DNA from: Chloroflexi bacterium B3_Chlor
GTDB lineage: Bacteria; Chloroflexota; Anaerolineae; UBA7937; B3-Chlor
Direction: 5' to 3'
Assembly: GCA_005223035.1 (NCBI GenBank)
Contig: NJBK01000021.1
Coordinates: 1 to 45,948, forward strand
DNA length: 45,948 nucleotides
Under the pieces are notes generated by a model. It searched no databases and was not told the DNA's origin. It saw nothing but the letters and a program-made list of their open reading frames with translations. Each line of letters opens with the position of its first letter. The stretch's first letter is position 1. Below, piece by piece: positions 8,143 to 16,124 of this stretch. The position numbers and the translations under genes were made by a program.

Positions 8143-8465
8143 CTGAGCGCATGGTGGTGTCCGAAGAGGATCTTTATGAGATCCTTGCTTTTCTCTTTTC
8201 GAGCGCCCATCTCCTGGTTAACGAGCCACATCTATATGGCACCTTTCGCCTGATTGATGCTGCCACCAGGCTAATAGGGTGCGCCCTGGAGGGCGGGGAA
8301 TTGGAAGACGACAAGTTCCTGCGCCAACTCAAGGAAGATGTGGACTCCAGAAAGCTTCTCTTGATGACAGACGAAGAGACGTACTTCCAACTTCTGGAGG
8401 ACGCGACGCGAGAGATGGCGAAGGAGATGAAGACAAGGGCCGTGGCCAACAAGAGCAGCTCTTGA
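8139..8465 (+). CDS. Small conserved protein (possibly DUF6092)
   Basis: Acidic, mostly helical cytoplasmic protein of 108 aa beginning MTERMVVSEEDLYEILAFL. No signal peptide, membrane helix or Cys pair is present. The phrase NEPHLYGTFRLIDAATRLIG and its place beside hydantoinase/DUF917 genes remind me of the small DUF6092 family, but I cannot verify this. The ATG at 8139 overlaps the nitroreductase stop codon (ATGA), which argues for translational coupling and supports it as a real gene. Its function is unknown; an accessory or structural subunit of the neighbouring enzymes is one possibility. Confidence 0.7.
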   Translation: MTERMVVSEEDLYEILAFLFSSAHLLVNEPHLYGTFRLIDAATRLIGCALEGGELEDDKFLRQLKEDVDSRKLLLMTDEETYFQLLEDATREMAKEMKTRAVANKSSS

Positions 8466-8521
8466 CTAACAACAGCGACTGTTCACACTGAAGTTCATCT
8501 GCAAAGGAAGGAGACATTGTC

Positions 8522-10060
8522 ATGAGAATCGGCGTTGATGTGGGAGGCACCAATACGGACGCGGTGTTGATGGACGGGACTACAGTCATCGGCTGGTTCA
8601 AGACACAGACCACAGCGGACGTTACCACAGGGATCACCACAGCGATAAGGACCGTACTAGAGGAGACAAAGATCCCCACAAACGAAATCAAAGCTGTAAT
8701 GATTGGCACCACTCACTTCACTAACGCCGTGGTGGAGCAAAAGAGACTGATGCAGACCGCTGCCATCAGGGTTGGACTGCCTGCCACCGAATGTCTGCCC
8801 CCTATGGTCGACTGGCCCCCTGATCTGAGGGATACTATCGGAAACCACAAATACCTGGTTCATGGCGGTCACGAGTTCGACGGCAGAGAGATAGCTCCTC
8901 TGGATGAGAACGAGATTCGCGAAGTGGCCAAAGACATCAAGTCCAAAGGAATTCGAGCAGTGGCCATCTCCGCGGTTTTTTCTCCTGTGAACGGCTCCTT
9001 CGAAGAGAGGGCGGCGGAGATCATTCAAAATGAGCTGCCAGATGTGTCGATCAGCCTATCTCACGAGATAGGGCGCATGGGCATTTTGGAGCGCGAAAAC
9101 GCGGCCATCCTCAACGCCTGCCTAGGAGAGTTGGCCAAGGCGATAGTGGACTCCTTCAGGAAGGCCCTTGCGGATATGAAGATCGATGCGCCCTTCTATC
9201 TAAGCCAGAACGATGGCACTTTGATGAGCGCAGAATACGCGGAGAAGTACCCGGTTCTCACCTTCGCCTCGGGACCCACAAACAGCATGAGAGGAGCCGC
9301 TTTCTTGTCCGGGGTGAAAGATGCCATGGTCGTGGACCTTGGAGGGACAACGTCGGATGTGGGCATGTTGCTGCGGGGTTTCCCGCGCGAGGCTTCTGTG
9401 GCGGTGGAAATCAGTGGCGTTCGTACCAACTTCCGGATGCCCGACGTCTATTCCTTTGGGTTGGGCGGAGGAAGCATAGTCTCGCAAGACCCTCTGAAGA
9501 TCGGACCTCAAAGCGTCGGCTATGAGCTCACCACCAAGGGTTTGGTGTTTGGGGGTGATGTGCTGACCACCACGGACCTGGCCGTTGCCGGTGGGTTGGT
9601 CGACATCGGTGACGCCAGCGCGGTGAAGAGCTTGGATGCCACGTTCGTTCGCGAAGCCCTCGACGAGATACAGTCCATGGTGGAAACCGCCGTGGATCGG
9701 ATGAAGACCAGCGCTGCGCCGGTTCCCTTGATTCTCGTTGGCGGCGGTACTATCCTGGTCTCCAGACAAGTCGAGGGAACCTCGGAGATGATCAAGCCCG
9801 AGCACTTCCCTGTGGCCAACGCCATCGGTGCGGCCATAGCTCAGGTCGGAGGCGAGACGGACCGGGTGTTCGCCCTGGCGGAGCTTCCTCGGGATGAAGC
9901 TCTGGCCCAAGCCAGACAGGAGGCCACAGACAAGGCCATAGCTGCCGGAGCCGACGAAAAGACGATCACCATCGTGGATGTTGAAGAAGTCCCGCTGGCC
10001 TACTTGCCTAGCAATGCCGTGAAGATCCGCGTCAAGGCCGTAGGCGACTTGGCCCTATGA
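8522..10060 (+). CDS. hyuA: Hydantoinase/oxoprolinase A-type protein (ATP-dependent cyclic amide hydrolase subunit)
   Basis: Protein of 512 aa in the HyuA/oxoprolinase superfamily. The N-terminus IGVDVGGTNTDAVLMDG is the ASKHA-type phosphate-binding loop of the Hydant_A_N domain. The middle carries the expected TTHFTNAVVEQ segment. The second nucleotide-binding signature is AMVVDLGGTTSDVGMLL at about residues 265-285, followed by the Gly-rich SFGLGGGSIV. Known relatives use ATP to open hydantoin or 5-oxoproline rings, usually with a HyuB partner. No hyuB is present here; instead the next gene is a DUF917 protein. That is the short HyuA plus DUF917 pairing, found fused in some fungal proteins (from memory). 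Shine-Dalgarno AAGGAGA precedes the ATG. Confidence 0.9.
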   Translation: MRIGVDVGGTNTDAVLMDGTTVIGWFKTQTTADVTTGITTAIRTVLEETKIPTNEIKAVMIGTTHFTNAVVEQKRLMQTAAIRVGLPATECLPPMVDWPPDLRDTIGNHKYLVHGGHEFDGREIAPLDENEIREVAKDIKSKGIRAVAISAVFSPVNGSFEERAAEIIQNELPDVSISLSHEIGRMGILERENAAILNACLGELAKAIVDSFRKALADMKIDAPFYLSQNDGTLMSAEYAEKYPVLTFASGPTNSMRGAAFLSGVKDAMVVDLGGTTSDVGMLLRGFPREASVAVEISGVRTNFRMPDVYSFGLGGGSIVSQDPLKIGPQSVGYELTTKGLVFGGDVLTTTDLAVAGGLVDIGDASAVKSLDATFVREALDEIQSMVETAVDRMKTSAAPVPLILVGGGTILVSRQVEGTSEMIKPEHFPVANAIGAAIAQVGGETDRVFALAELPRDEALAQARQEATDKAIAAGADEKTITIVDVEEVPLAYLPSNAVKIRVKAVGDLAL

Positions 10061-10090
10061 GGAGACACCCTGGAGAAAGGATGAGTTGAA

Positions 10091-11173
10091 ATGAGACTGC
10101 TACATCCAGAGAACATCGAGGATATCGCCCTGGGAGCGGCTGTGCTAGGCACCGGCGGGGGCGGCGACCCCTACATCGGCAAGCTGATGGGCATTCAGGC
10201 CATTAGCGAGTTCGGTCCAGTGGAATTGCTCTCCCTGGATGAGATAGACGATGATGCCTTGATTGTGCCCACTGCCATGATGGGCGCCCCTACGGTGATG
10301 GTGGAGAAGTTGCCCAAAGGAGACGAGATTATCAAAGCCTTCCATGCTTTGGAGAGCTATCTGGGGCAGAAGATCACGGCGACCATGTCCGCCGAGGCCG
10401 GGGGATTGAACTCCGTCACCCCGTTGACCGTGGCGGCTCGGCTGCGTATCCCCATGGTGGACTGCGACGGTATGGGGCGGGCCTTCCCGGAGCTGCAAAT
10501 GGTAACCGCTACTCTATATGGCATCTCGTCCACCCCGTTCGCCATCGGCGACGAGAAGGGCAACAGCGCAATCCTCAATACCATCAACAACCGTTGGACG
10601 GAAACCTTCTCCCGGAGCATTACCATCGACATGGGCTGCGCGGCCATGATCGCCTGCTACGCCACGACGGGGAAGGAGCTGAAGGAGTGGGCGGTACCCA
10701 ATACGATGACCCTCGTGGAGGACATCGGCCGTACCATAAGGGAGGCTAGAGAATCCAAGGCTAACGTGGTCGAGACAGTCAGGGAGGCCGTCGGCGGCTT
10801 TCAGGTTTTCAGGGGTAAGATAGTAGACGTCCGACGTCGCACGGAAAAGGGCTTCGCGAGGGGCGAGGCAATCATGGAGGGCGTGGACGACTACGACTCC
10901 CAGACCCTTGAGCTCAACTTCCAGAACGAGAACCTGGTGGCCATTATCGATGGGGAGATCATGGTCTCGGTGCCGGATCTGATCACAGTTCTGGAGACGG
11001 AGACCGGTGAGCCTATCACCACCGAGACTCTACGCTATGGCTTCCGAGTGACGGTGCTGGGCATCCCCTGCAATGAGAAGTGGCGGACCCCGGAAGGCCT
11101 AGAACTGGTGGGACCTCGGTATTTCGGCTATGACGTAGACTGGGTCCCTGTCGAGGAGCGGTACGGGCAATAG
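10091..11173 (+). CDS. DUF917 family protein (S-methyl-thiohydantoin desulfurase-like)
   Basis: Cytoplasmic protein of 360 aa in the DUF917 family (PF06032). As I recall, this family has been renamed after an S-methyl-thiohydantoin desulfurase. Recognisable parts are the N-terminal Gly-rich AAVLGTGGGGDP, the motif SAEAGGLNSVTPLTVAARL, DCDGMGRAFPELQM, and a C-terminal half with IDGEIMVSVPDLITVLETETGEPITTE. It ends in the family-typical GPRYFGYDVDWVPVEER. It lies 30 bases after the HyuA-type gene, and the two probably act as one enzyme or on successive intermediates. It is clearly more distant from the two minus-strand DUF917 proteins than they are from each other. Confidence 0.88.
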   Translation: MRLLHPENIEDIALGAAVLGTGGGGDPYIGKLMGIQAISEFGPVELLSLDEIDDDALIVPTAMMGAPTVMVEKLPKGDEIIKAFHALESYLGQKITATMSAEAGGLNSVTPLTVAARLRIPMVDCDGMGRAFPELQMVTATLYGISSTPFAIGDEKGNSAILNTINNRWTETFSRSITIDMGCAAMIACYATTGKELKEWAVPNTMTLVEDIGRTIREARESKANVVETVREAVGGFQVFRGKIVDVRRRTEKGFARGEAIMEGVDDYDSQTLELNFQNENLVAIIDGEIMVSVPDLITVLETETGEPITTETLRYGFRVTVLGIPCNEKWRTPEGLELVGPRYFGYDVDWVPVEERYGQ

Positions 11174-11221
11174 CTGTATCTCTGTGCACGCATCCTGTCG
11201 CTCGGAGCGCGGGAGGAAGAA

Positions 11222-11950
11222 ATGAAGATCAGAGCAGTGACTCCCATAATAACCGAGAGCTTCGGACCCATGATCCTCGAGGAGTTCGAACGAGTTGCTA
11301 GGCCTGACACCGAGATAAGCAACGTCTTTCTGGATTCAGGCCCAGCCTCAGTCGAGTCCGCCTACGATGAGGCCGTGGCCATACCCGACGTCATCGCCAA
11401 GGTTCGCGAGGCAGAGAAAGAAGGCATTGACGCCGTGATCATCAACTGCTTCGGCGACCCTGGCCTGGATGCCGCCCGGGAAGTGGTCTCCATCCCGGTG
11501 ATAGGTCCGTGCGAGGCGGCCATGCATGTGGCGGCCATGCTAGGTCACAAGTTCTCGGTGGTCACCGTGCTGGAGCGCCTTATCCCGGAATTGGAGCTTC
11601 ACGCCCAGAAGTATGGGGTCGGCTGGAAACTGGCCTCCGCCAGGTCCATAGACCTACCTGTACTCGATCTGGAAAAGGGCCGCGAGCAGTTCGTGTCCCG
11701 GATGGTGGACAAGGCTATGGAGGCCATCGAAGAGGATGGTGCTCACGTCATCGTGCTGGGCTGCACCGGGCTGGCGGGTCTGGATGAGCAGGTCAAGAAC
11801 GGCCTACGCGAAAAGGGCCACGACGTTCCGGTGATCGATCCCGCCAGCATTGCGTTGAAGGTCGCTGAAGCTCTCGTTGACGCGAAGCTGGCCCATAGTA
11901 AGCGCACGTATCCCTATCCCCCAGAGAAGGAGATTGTGGGATACCCATAG
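11222..11950 (+). CDS. Aspartate/glutamate/hydantoin racemase family protein
   Basis: Protein of 242 aa in the Asp/Glu racemase superfamily, closest in pattern to hydantoin racemases. The two catalytic cysteines are present, Cys76 in VIINCFGDPGL and Cys181 in VIVLGCTGLAG, in the spacing expected for cofactor-independent proton abstraction on both faces of a substrate. Also typical are DSGPASVESAYDEA near residue 38 and the GPCEAAMH segment. A Shine-Dalgarno GGGAGGAAG supports the ATG. As the last plus-strand gene of the locus it probably interconverts stereoisomers of the imported cyclic amide or its amino-acid product. Confidence 0.88.
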   Translation: MKIRAVTPIITESFGPMILEEFERVARPDTEISNVFLDSGPASVESAYDEAVAIPDVIAKVREAEKEGIDAVIINCFGDPGLDAAREVVSIPVIGPCEAAMHVAAMLGHKFSVVTVLERLIPELELHAQKYGVGWKLASARSIDLPVLDLEKGREQFVSRMVDKAMEAIEEDGAHVIVLGCTGLAGLDEQVKNGLREKGHDVPVIDPASIALKVAEALVDAKLAHSKRTYPYPPEKEIVGYP

Positions 11951-12025
11951 GGATTGCTACTCGCCCTAGCGCTTCTCCACTCATCTATGCGGTAGACCAG
12001 AGCGCGGCAGTCTTGTGGGAACAGA

Positions 12026-12220
12026 CTAGCTCTCCGTCTCTTTCTGTGCCTTCTCCTGCGGTTCTTCCAGATCCAGTCCTTGGCTTGCGCGGCGGAAGTC
12101 CCCGACGGCTTTGCCGAGCCCTCTTGCGATTTCGGGCAGCTTCCCGGCACCAAAGACGAGCAGGATGATCACGAGCACGATCAGCAGTTCAGGTACTCCA
12201 AGCGACGGCAGACCCGGCAC
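12026..12220 (-). CDS. tatA: TatA/TatE-type twin-arginine translocase component
   Basis: Small membrane protein of 64 aa. It has one N-terminal hydrophobic helix ([20 protein letters not shown]), the conserved [21 protein letters not shown] hinge and amphipathic helix of TatA/TatE, and an acidic/Lys-Glu tail. It would form the Tat protein-conducting pore. I chose the GTG at 12220 because AGGAGG lies five bases upstream; the longer frame to 12241 would place that site inside the gene. It is the last gene of the minus-strand DUF917/aminopeptidase operon (114-base gap). No tatC is in the window. Two neighbours with RR signals, at 1530 and 16807, are possible clients. Confidence 0.9.
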   Translation of the reverse strand: MPGLPSLGVPELLIVLVIILLVFGAGKLPEIARGLGKAVGDFRRASQGLDLEEPQEKAQKETES

Positions 12221-12334
12221 GCTATCCTCCTTGTCTAGCACTAAGTTCTCTAGGTCAAACGCGGATGTGATTCTGATACGATCCTGAAGCCCGGAAGACA
12301 GATCCTTGGTCGAACTGCTTCTCCACTCCCGGGC

Positions 12335-13429
12335 TCAGAAGATGGTGTACTCACCGTTCCTGATTATCTCTTCAGTGGTCGCGTCCTCGTATTCCAGAAC
12401 CAGGCTTGCCACTTCCATGGAACCACCCTTGGGATGCACAATGTCCTGGTGTACGACGTGACTGGGATCGCTGAACTCAGCCACGCCGGTGACGCCGCCG
12501 ATATGATCGCTGCGGCCGTAGGCCCAGTGCATGCCCAGCACCTTTTCATCCTCCAGTACAGTGCCGGAGATGACCGCCTTGTCGTTGCAGCCCAGGCCTA
12601 GCTCTGCAATGTTGCGCCGCGCAGCATCTACGGCGAAGTAATCCCGCATCTCAGCAGCCTTGGGACCGTCGCCGATCACCTCCACGATGCGGTTCTGCTC
12701 CACCTTGTAGAGAACCAGTTCAACATCATACTCGGCGGGTATTGTGCCCTCGGTCCGGCTGGGTTTGCCCTCCAATTCGCCCTCATAAGGAGCAATGCAG
12801 GCCTCACCGCTGGGCAGATTGATGAGCCGCATGCCCGTCTTGTCAGCGTGGAGTTGGCCGTCATCGGCCTCGGCATGCCGATTCCGAAGGTCAAAGTACG
12901 CGTGATGGCCAGTGGAGAACTCCACCCTCACGCCATCGGCTCGGTCAAGTCTGGCTGCCAGCATATGGCTCTTGCGCGCCACCTCGCTGTAGTCCGCTGC
13001 AAGGGCTGTCTGCTCCATGCTCCTCATCACTTTAGGCATGCTGGCGGCCCGTAGGCTCGGCACTTTCTTGCTGAATCCGATCAGTGGGGCCGAGGCCGAG
13101 TACTCCGTGAGAGCAACGGCTATGTTGGTGTCTAACAGTACTTCTTCGAAGCGGACCTCCTTGCCCTCCATCTCTCCCTTTTGCGGCAGGTCAGCGTTGT
13201 TGCCGCCTGTAGCTGGGTAGGTGAGGACAGGATGTACATCGAAACCCAGCTTCTTCCCCAACCGCTGGAAGGCCGAGTGCCATTCCTTGGCCATCTTGCG
13301 CCGATCCGCCCACATGTTATGGTCGCTCAACTCTCCGTGAGGGAAATCGCTCATCACCAGCACCTTCTCCCCAGGCTGAGGGGCAAAAACGTCAACTATC
13401 AACTTCTCCAGATCAAAGCTCTTAGCCAT
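12335..13429 (-). CDS. M29-family-like (thermophilic type) aminopeptidase
   Basis: Cytoplasmic protein of 364 aa resembling leucyl aminopeptidases of family M29. The C-terminal third holds the likely metal-site residues: Glu in NIAELGLGCN, Glu and His in LEDEKVLGMHWAYG, and His/Asp in VVHQDIV. The N-terminal PGEKVLVMSDF is also typical. The family removes N-terminal residues from peptides, but related proteins in catabolic clusters may hydrolyse other amides. The ATG at 13429 has a GGAGG six bases upstream; an in-frame start at 13447 would include that site. It lies 40 bases downstream of a DUF917 gene on the same strand. Confidence 0.85.
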   Translation of the reverse strand: MAKSFDLEKLIVDVFAPQPGEKVLVMSDFPHGELSDHNMWADRRKMAKEWHSAFQRLGKKLGFDVHPVLTYPATGGNNADLPQKGEMEGKEVRFEEVLLDTNIAVALTEYSASAPLIGFSKKVPSLRAASMPKVMRSMEQTALAADYSEVARKSHMLAARLDRADGVRVEFSTGHHAYFDLRNRHAEADDGQLHADKTGMRLINLPSGEACIAPYEGELEGKPSRTEGTIPAEYDVELVLYKVEQNRIVEVIGDGPKAAEMRDYFAVDAARRNIAELGLGCNDKAVISGTVLEDEKVLGMHWAYGRSDHIGGVTGVAEFSDPSHVVHQDIVHPKGGSMEVASLVLEYEDATTEEIIRNGEYTIF

Positions 13430-13469
13430 GTCAATCCTCCAAGGCAAAAGTCACTCTGACGGGACTCCC

Positions 13470-14621
13470 TCAAGAGCCTAGCTCTCTCAGCCTGTCCTCT
13501 ATGGGCACGTAATCGAAGTCAAACCCGAAATGTCTGGGGCCCAACAGTTCAATCCCTTTGTCCGTACGATGAACCTCATGGGCTCTCCGCCCCACGACGG
13601 CCACCCGGTCACCCACAGAGAAATCGTAGCTGATGGCAGGCTCACCAGTTTCCAAGTGTACCATGATCAGCGAGTCTGGACTAGTAGCAAATGGTTGGCC
13701 GTCCATCCAACTCACATGATACTCGTTCTTGTACCAAATCTTGAAGGTGTGCCCCTGGTGATCGCCCAGACCTCTCAGTTCGTGACTCCCCAATCCGAAG
13801 GCATACGACTCTTCATCGGCTATCTCGGAGGAAGCCACCTCACCCTGAAAAAGTAACCAGCCATCAACGGCTTTGACCGCCTCCGCCACCGGATTGGTGC
13901 CCTTCTCGCGAGCTTCTCTGATCACCTGCCCGATCTCTAGCGCCTTGGTCAGCGTGCCCGCGGCCAGTAGCTCCCTGGCTTCCTTGACTTGCAGGAGATA
14001 GCAAGACACCCCCACCCCACCGTAGACGGCGACGATAATCAACCGCCCGATCCGATCGGCCATCGCCGTACTGACAGTGTCTTTCAGGATCACTACATCA
14101 CCCCACCGGGTGACAAAGGAGAGCGGGCAGACCGGCACCCCTCGAACCTCGGGTATGGTCTGCGGCACCTCCGGAATGGCCCTCCCACCAGCGTAGTCGC
14201 CGTCTACCGCCGGTATTCCGAGTTCCAACGCCGCCGCTACCGGCGCTGGAACGTTACTGGCCCCTATCTCCACGGGCACAATAGCTTCCACCTTGACCCC
14301 AGCATCGTCCTCCAAGGCTTCGACCGCCGCTACCATCCGACCCAAGGCGTCATGCTTCTCCTCAACGCAGCCAAGTTCGGCCAACTCTTCCTCAGTGCCA
14401 CCTGAGCCGCCTCTGCCACCCATGCCAGCCACGGTGGCGGTCCACGCCTCCGCGTCAAGGCTGTCTATGTCCACCCATTCGATTTCCCGACCGGCCTCCA
14501 GCTGATCGAGAAGCAGCTTGAGGCCCATCTCCGGCCTTCCTCCTCCTCCAGCCGCCATGAAGCACAGGCCTCGTACAAAATCCTCGCATTCCTGCTCCGT
14601 CCGCAACACTACGTTCCCCAT
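13470..14621 (-). CDS. DUF917 family protein, tandem copy A
   Basis: Protein of 383 aa beginning MGNVVLRTEQECEDFVRGL. It has the family Gly-rich loop AAGGGGRPEMGL, the segment GASNVPAPVAAALELGIPAVDGD, GGRAIPEVPQ, and the C-terminal ending GPRHFGFDFDYVPIEDRL. It is the same length as, and by eye mostly identical to, the protein encoded immediately upstream at 14686-15837, so the pair arose by tandem duplication. The start at 14621 is set by GAGGAG seven bases upstream and by the matching N-terminus of the paralogue. Function is unproven; a two-subunit DUF917 complex acting on thiohydantoin- or hydantoin-like substrates is an inference. Confidence 0.87.
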   Translation of the reverse strand: MGNVVLRTEQECEDFVRGLCFMAAGGGGRPEMGLKLLLDQLEAGREIEWVDIDSLDAEAWTATVAGMGGRGGSGGTEEELAELGCVEEKHDALGRMVAAVEALEDDAGVKVEAIVPVEIGASNVPAPVAAALELGIPAVDGDYAGGRAIPEVPQTIPEVRGVPVCPLSFVTRWGDVVILKDTVSTAMADRIGRLIIVAVYGGVGVSCYLLQVKEARELLAAGTLTKALEIGQVIREAREKGTNPVAEAVKAVDGWLLFQGEVASSEIADEESYAFGLGSHELRGLGDHQGHTFKIWYKNEYHVSWMDGQPFATSPDSLIMVHLETGEPAISYDFSVGDRVAVVGRRAHEVHRTDKGIELLGPRHFGFDFDYVPIEDRLRELGS

Positions 14622-14685
14622 CCCACGCTCCTCACCAATCCTATCGCAACTTGATGGCACTCATGCGGCCTGACAATTACTCCCC

Positions 14686-15837
14686 TCAAAGGCCAAACTC
14701 CTTCACCCTTTCTTCGATGGGCACATAGTCGAGATCAAACCCGAAATGCCGCGGCCCTAGAGCCTGGATCCCTTCCGCACTGCGGTGAGCCTCGTGAGCC
14801 CCGCGTCCGATGACGGCCACCTGGTCACCCACGAAGAAGTCGTAGCTGATGGCGGGCTCGCCGGTCTTCAAGTCTACCATGATCAGTGAGTCAGGGCTGG
14901 TAACGAAGGGCTTGTCGTCCATCCAACTCACGTGGTACTCATTCTTGTACCAAATGCTGACCGTGTGGCCTTCGTGGCTGCCGACACCTTTCAGCCTATG
15001 AGTGCCGAGCCCGAAGGCGTAGGCCTGTTCATCCTCCACCTCCGTCGCTGTGAGTTCACCCTCAAACAGCAACCAGCCGTCAACTGCCCTGGTTGCCTCA
15101 GCTACCGGGTCAACGCCCGTCTCGCGAGCCTCGCTGATCACCTTCCCGACATGAAGCGCGTTGCTCAGTGTGTCCAGGGCCACAACTCTCTTGACATCCT
15201 TGACCTGCAGCAGATACCAAGAAAACCCTATCCCCCCATAGGAGGCAAGCGTTATCATGCGGCCAATACGATCGGCCATTGCCGTGCTGACCGTATCCTT
15301 CAGGATCAGAACGTCACCCCATCGCGTGACAAAGGACATGGGGCAGACTGGCACTCCGCGAAGCTCCGGTATCGCCTGAGGCACTTCGGGGATGGCTCTC
15401 CCGCCGGCGTAGTCGGCATCCGCCACGGGGACTCCAAGCTCCAACGCCGCGGCTATGGCCGCCGGAACGGCACTACCGCCGGTCTCTCCTGGTACGATGG
15501 CCTCCACCTTGGCTCCTTCGGCCTCTTCGAGCGCCCGAACCGCGGCCACCGCCAGACCCAGGGCGTCGTACTTCTCTTCGACACATCCCAGTGCAGCCAG
15601 ATCTTCCTCAGTGCCACCCTCGCTAGCTCTACCCCCCATGCCAGCCACCGTGACCGTCCACGCGTCGTCGGCAAGACTATCCAAGTCCACCCATTCGATT
15701 TCTCGACCAGCCTCCAACTGGTCCAGAAGTAGCCTCAGACCGCCCGCGGGTCTACCACCTCCGCCCGCGCCCCTGAAGCATAGACCACGCACGAAATCCT
15801 CGCATTCCTGGCGAGTCCGTAATACCACATTGCCCAT
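14686..15837 (-). CDS. DUF917 family protein, tandem copy B
   Basis: Protein of 383 aa, first gene of the minus-strand operon, paralogous to copy A. It begins MGNVVLRTRQECEDFVRGL, with the Gly-rich GAGGGGRPAGGL and the ending GPRHFGFDLDYVPIEERV. The two copies differ mainly in surface-type positions and in the region after the first 100 residues. The conserved TRWGDVLILKDTVSTAMADRIGR block is shared. The ATG at 15837 follows GAGGGAGGGAGAA. A consensus promoter at 15997-16025 and a terminator-like hairpin at 15881-15925 lie upstream, so expression is probably attenuated. No HyuA-type gene is in this operon; it faces the one at 8522. Confidence 0.87.
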   Translation of the reverse strand: MGNVVLRTRQECEDFVRGLCFRGAGGGGRPAGGLRLLLDQLEAGREIEWVDLDSLADDAWTVTVAGMGGRASEGGTEEDLAALGCVEEKYDALGLAVAAVRALEEAEGAKVEAIVPGETGGSAVPAAIAAALELGVPVADADYAGGRAIPEVPQAIPELRGVPVCPMSFVTRWGDVLILKDTVSTAMADRIGRMITLASYGGIGFSWYLLQVKDVKRVVALDTLSNALHVGKVISEARETGVDPVAEATRAVDGWLLFEGELTATEVEDEQAYAFGLGTHRLKGVGSHEGHTVSIWYKNEYHVSWMDDKPFVTSPDSLIMVDLKTGEPAISYDFFVGDQVAVIGRGAHEAHRSAEGIQALGPRHFGFDLDYVPIEERVKEFGL

Positions 15838-15880
15838 TTCTCCCTCCCTCAGGGATGTTGATAACTCTTGGGTACTCAAG

Positions 15881-15925
15881 CAAACGAAAAGGCCGCCCAG
15901 ATCTTATCAGACCTAGCTGACGGCC
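15881..15925 (-). terminator. Terminator-like hairpin in the leader of the DUF917 operon (possible attenuator)
   Basis: On the minus strand GGCCG (15925-15921) pairs with CGGCC (15895-15891). An inner AGGTCT/AGATCT stem (15914-15909 with 15904-15899) closes a GATA tetraloop. TTTTCGTTTG follows. It lies between the promoter at 15997-16025 and the start codon at 15837, and so looks like a conditional terminator. An AAGGAGG (15945-15939) directly before it could be part of a leader-peptide or anti-terminator arrangement. Confidence 0.55.
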
Positions 15926-15996
15926 CCAGCGCTTCACGCCTCCTTAACCGAACCACTCCTCATCCACTGGCCACTCGGCCTCTTGTAGCTGGCAGA

Positions 15997-16025
15997 ATTA
16001 TAGCAGAGCCTCTTTCGCCTGTCAA
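15997..16025 (-). promoter_or_regulatory. Consensus promoter of the DUF917-aminopeptidase-tatA operon
   Basis: Read on the minus strand: TTGACA (16025-16020), 17 bases, TATAAT (16002-15997). Both hexamers are perfect. The start site should be near 15990, giving a leader of about 150 nt. It is divergent from the DUF4416 promoter. Confidence 0.85.
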
Positions 16026-16053
16026 GAGAAGAGGCAGTTGGCGGTCCTCATTC

Positions 16054-16082
16054 TTGGCAAGCATTTCTCCCTGTGGTAGTAT
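16054..16082 (+). promoter_or_regulatory. Promoter of the DUF4416 gene
   Basis: TTGGCA (16054-16059), 17 bases, TAGTAT (16077-16082). The predicted start site near 16089 lies downstream of a possible GTG at 16086, which supports the later start codon at 16125. Confidence 0.55.
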
Positions 16083-16124
16083 CAGGTGGACAGCAGACTT
16101 CAACGTGCTGCAGGGAAGGTTCAG

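Noticed and set aside
15752..15937. 61-codon leader peptide starting at a GTG next to AAGGAGG in the DUF917 leader
   Set aside because: The ribosome-binding site is only one base from the GTG and the frame runs into the DUF917 gene through the terminator hairpin; kept only as a remark on the leader.
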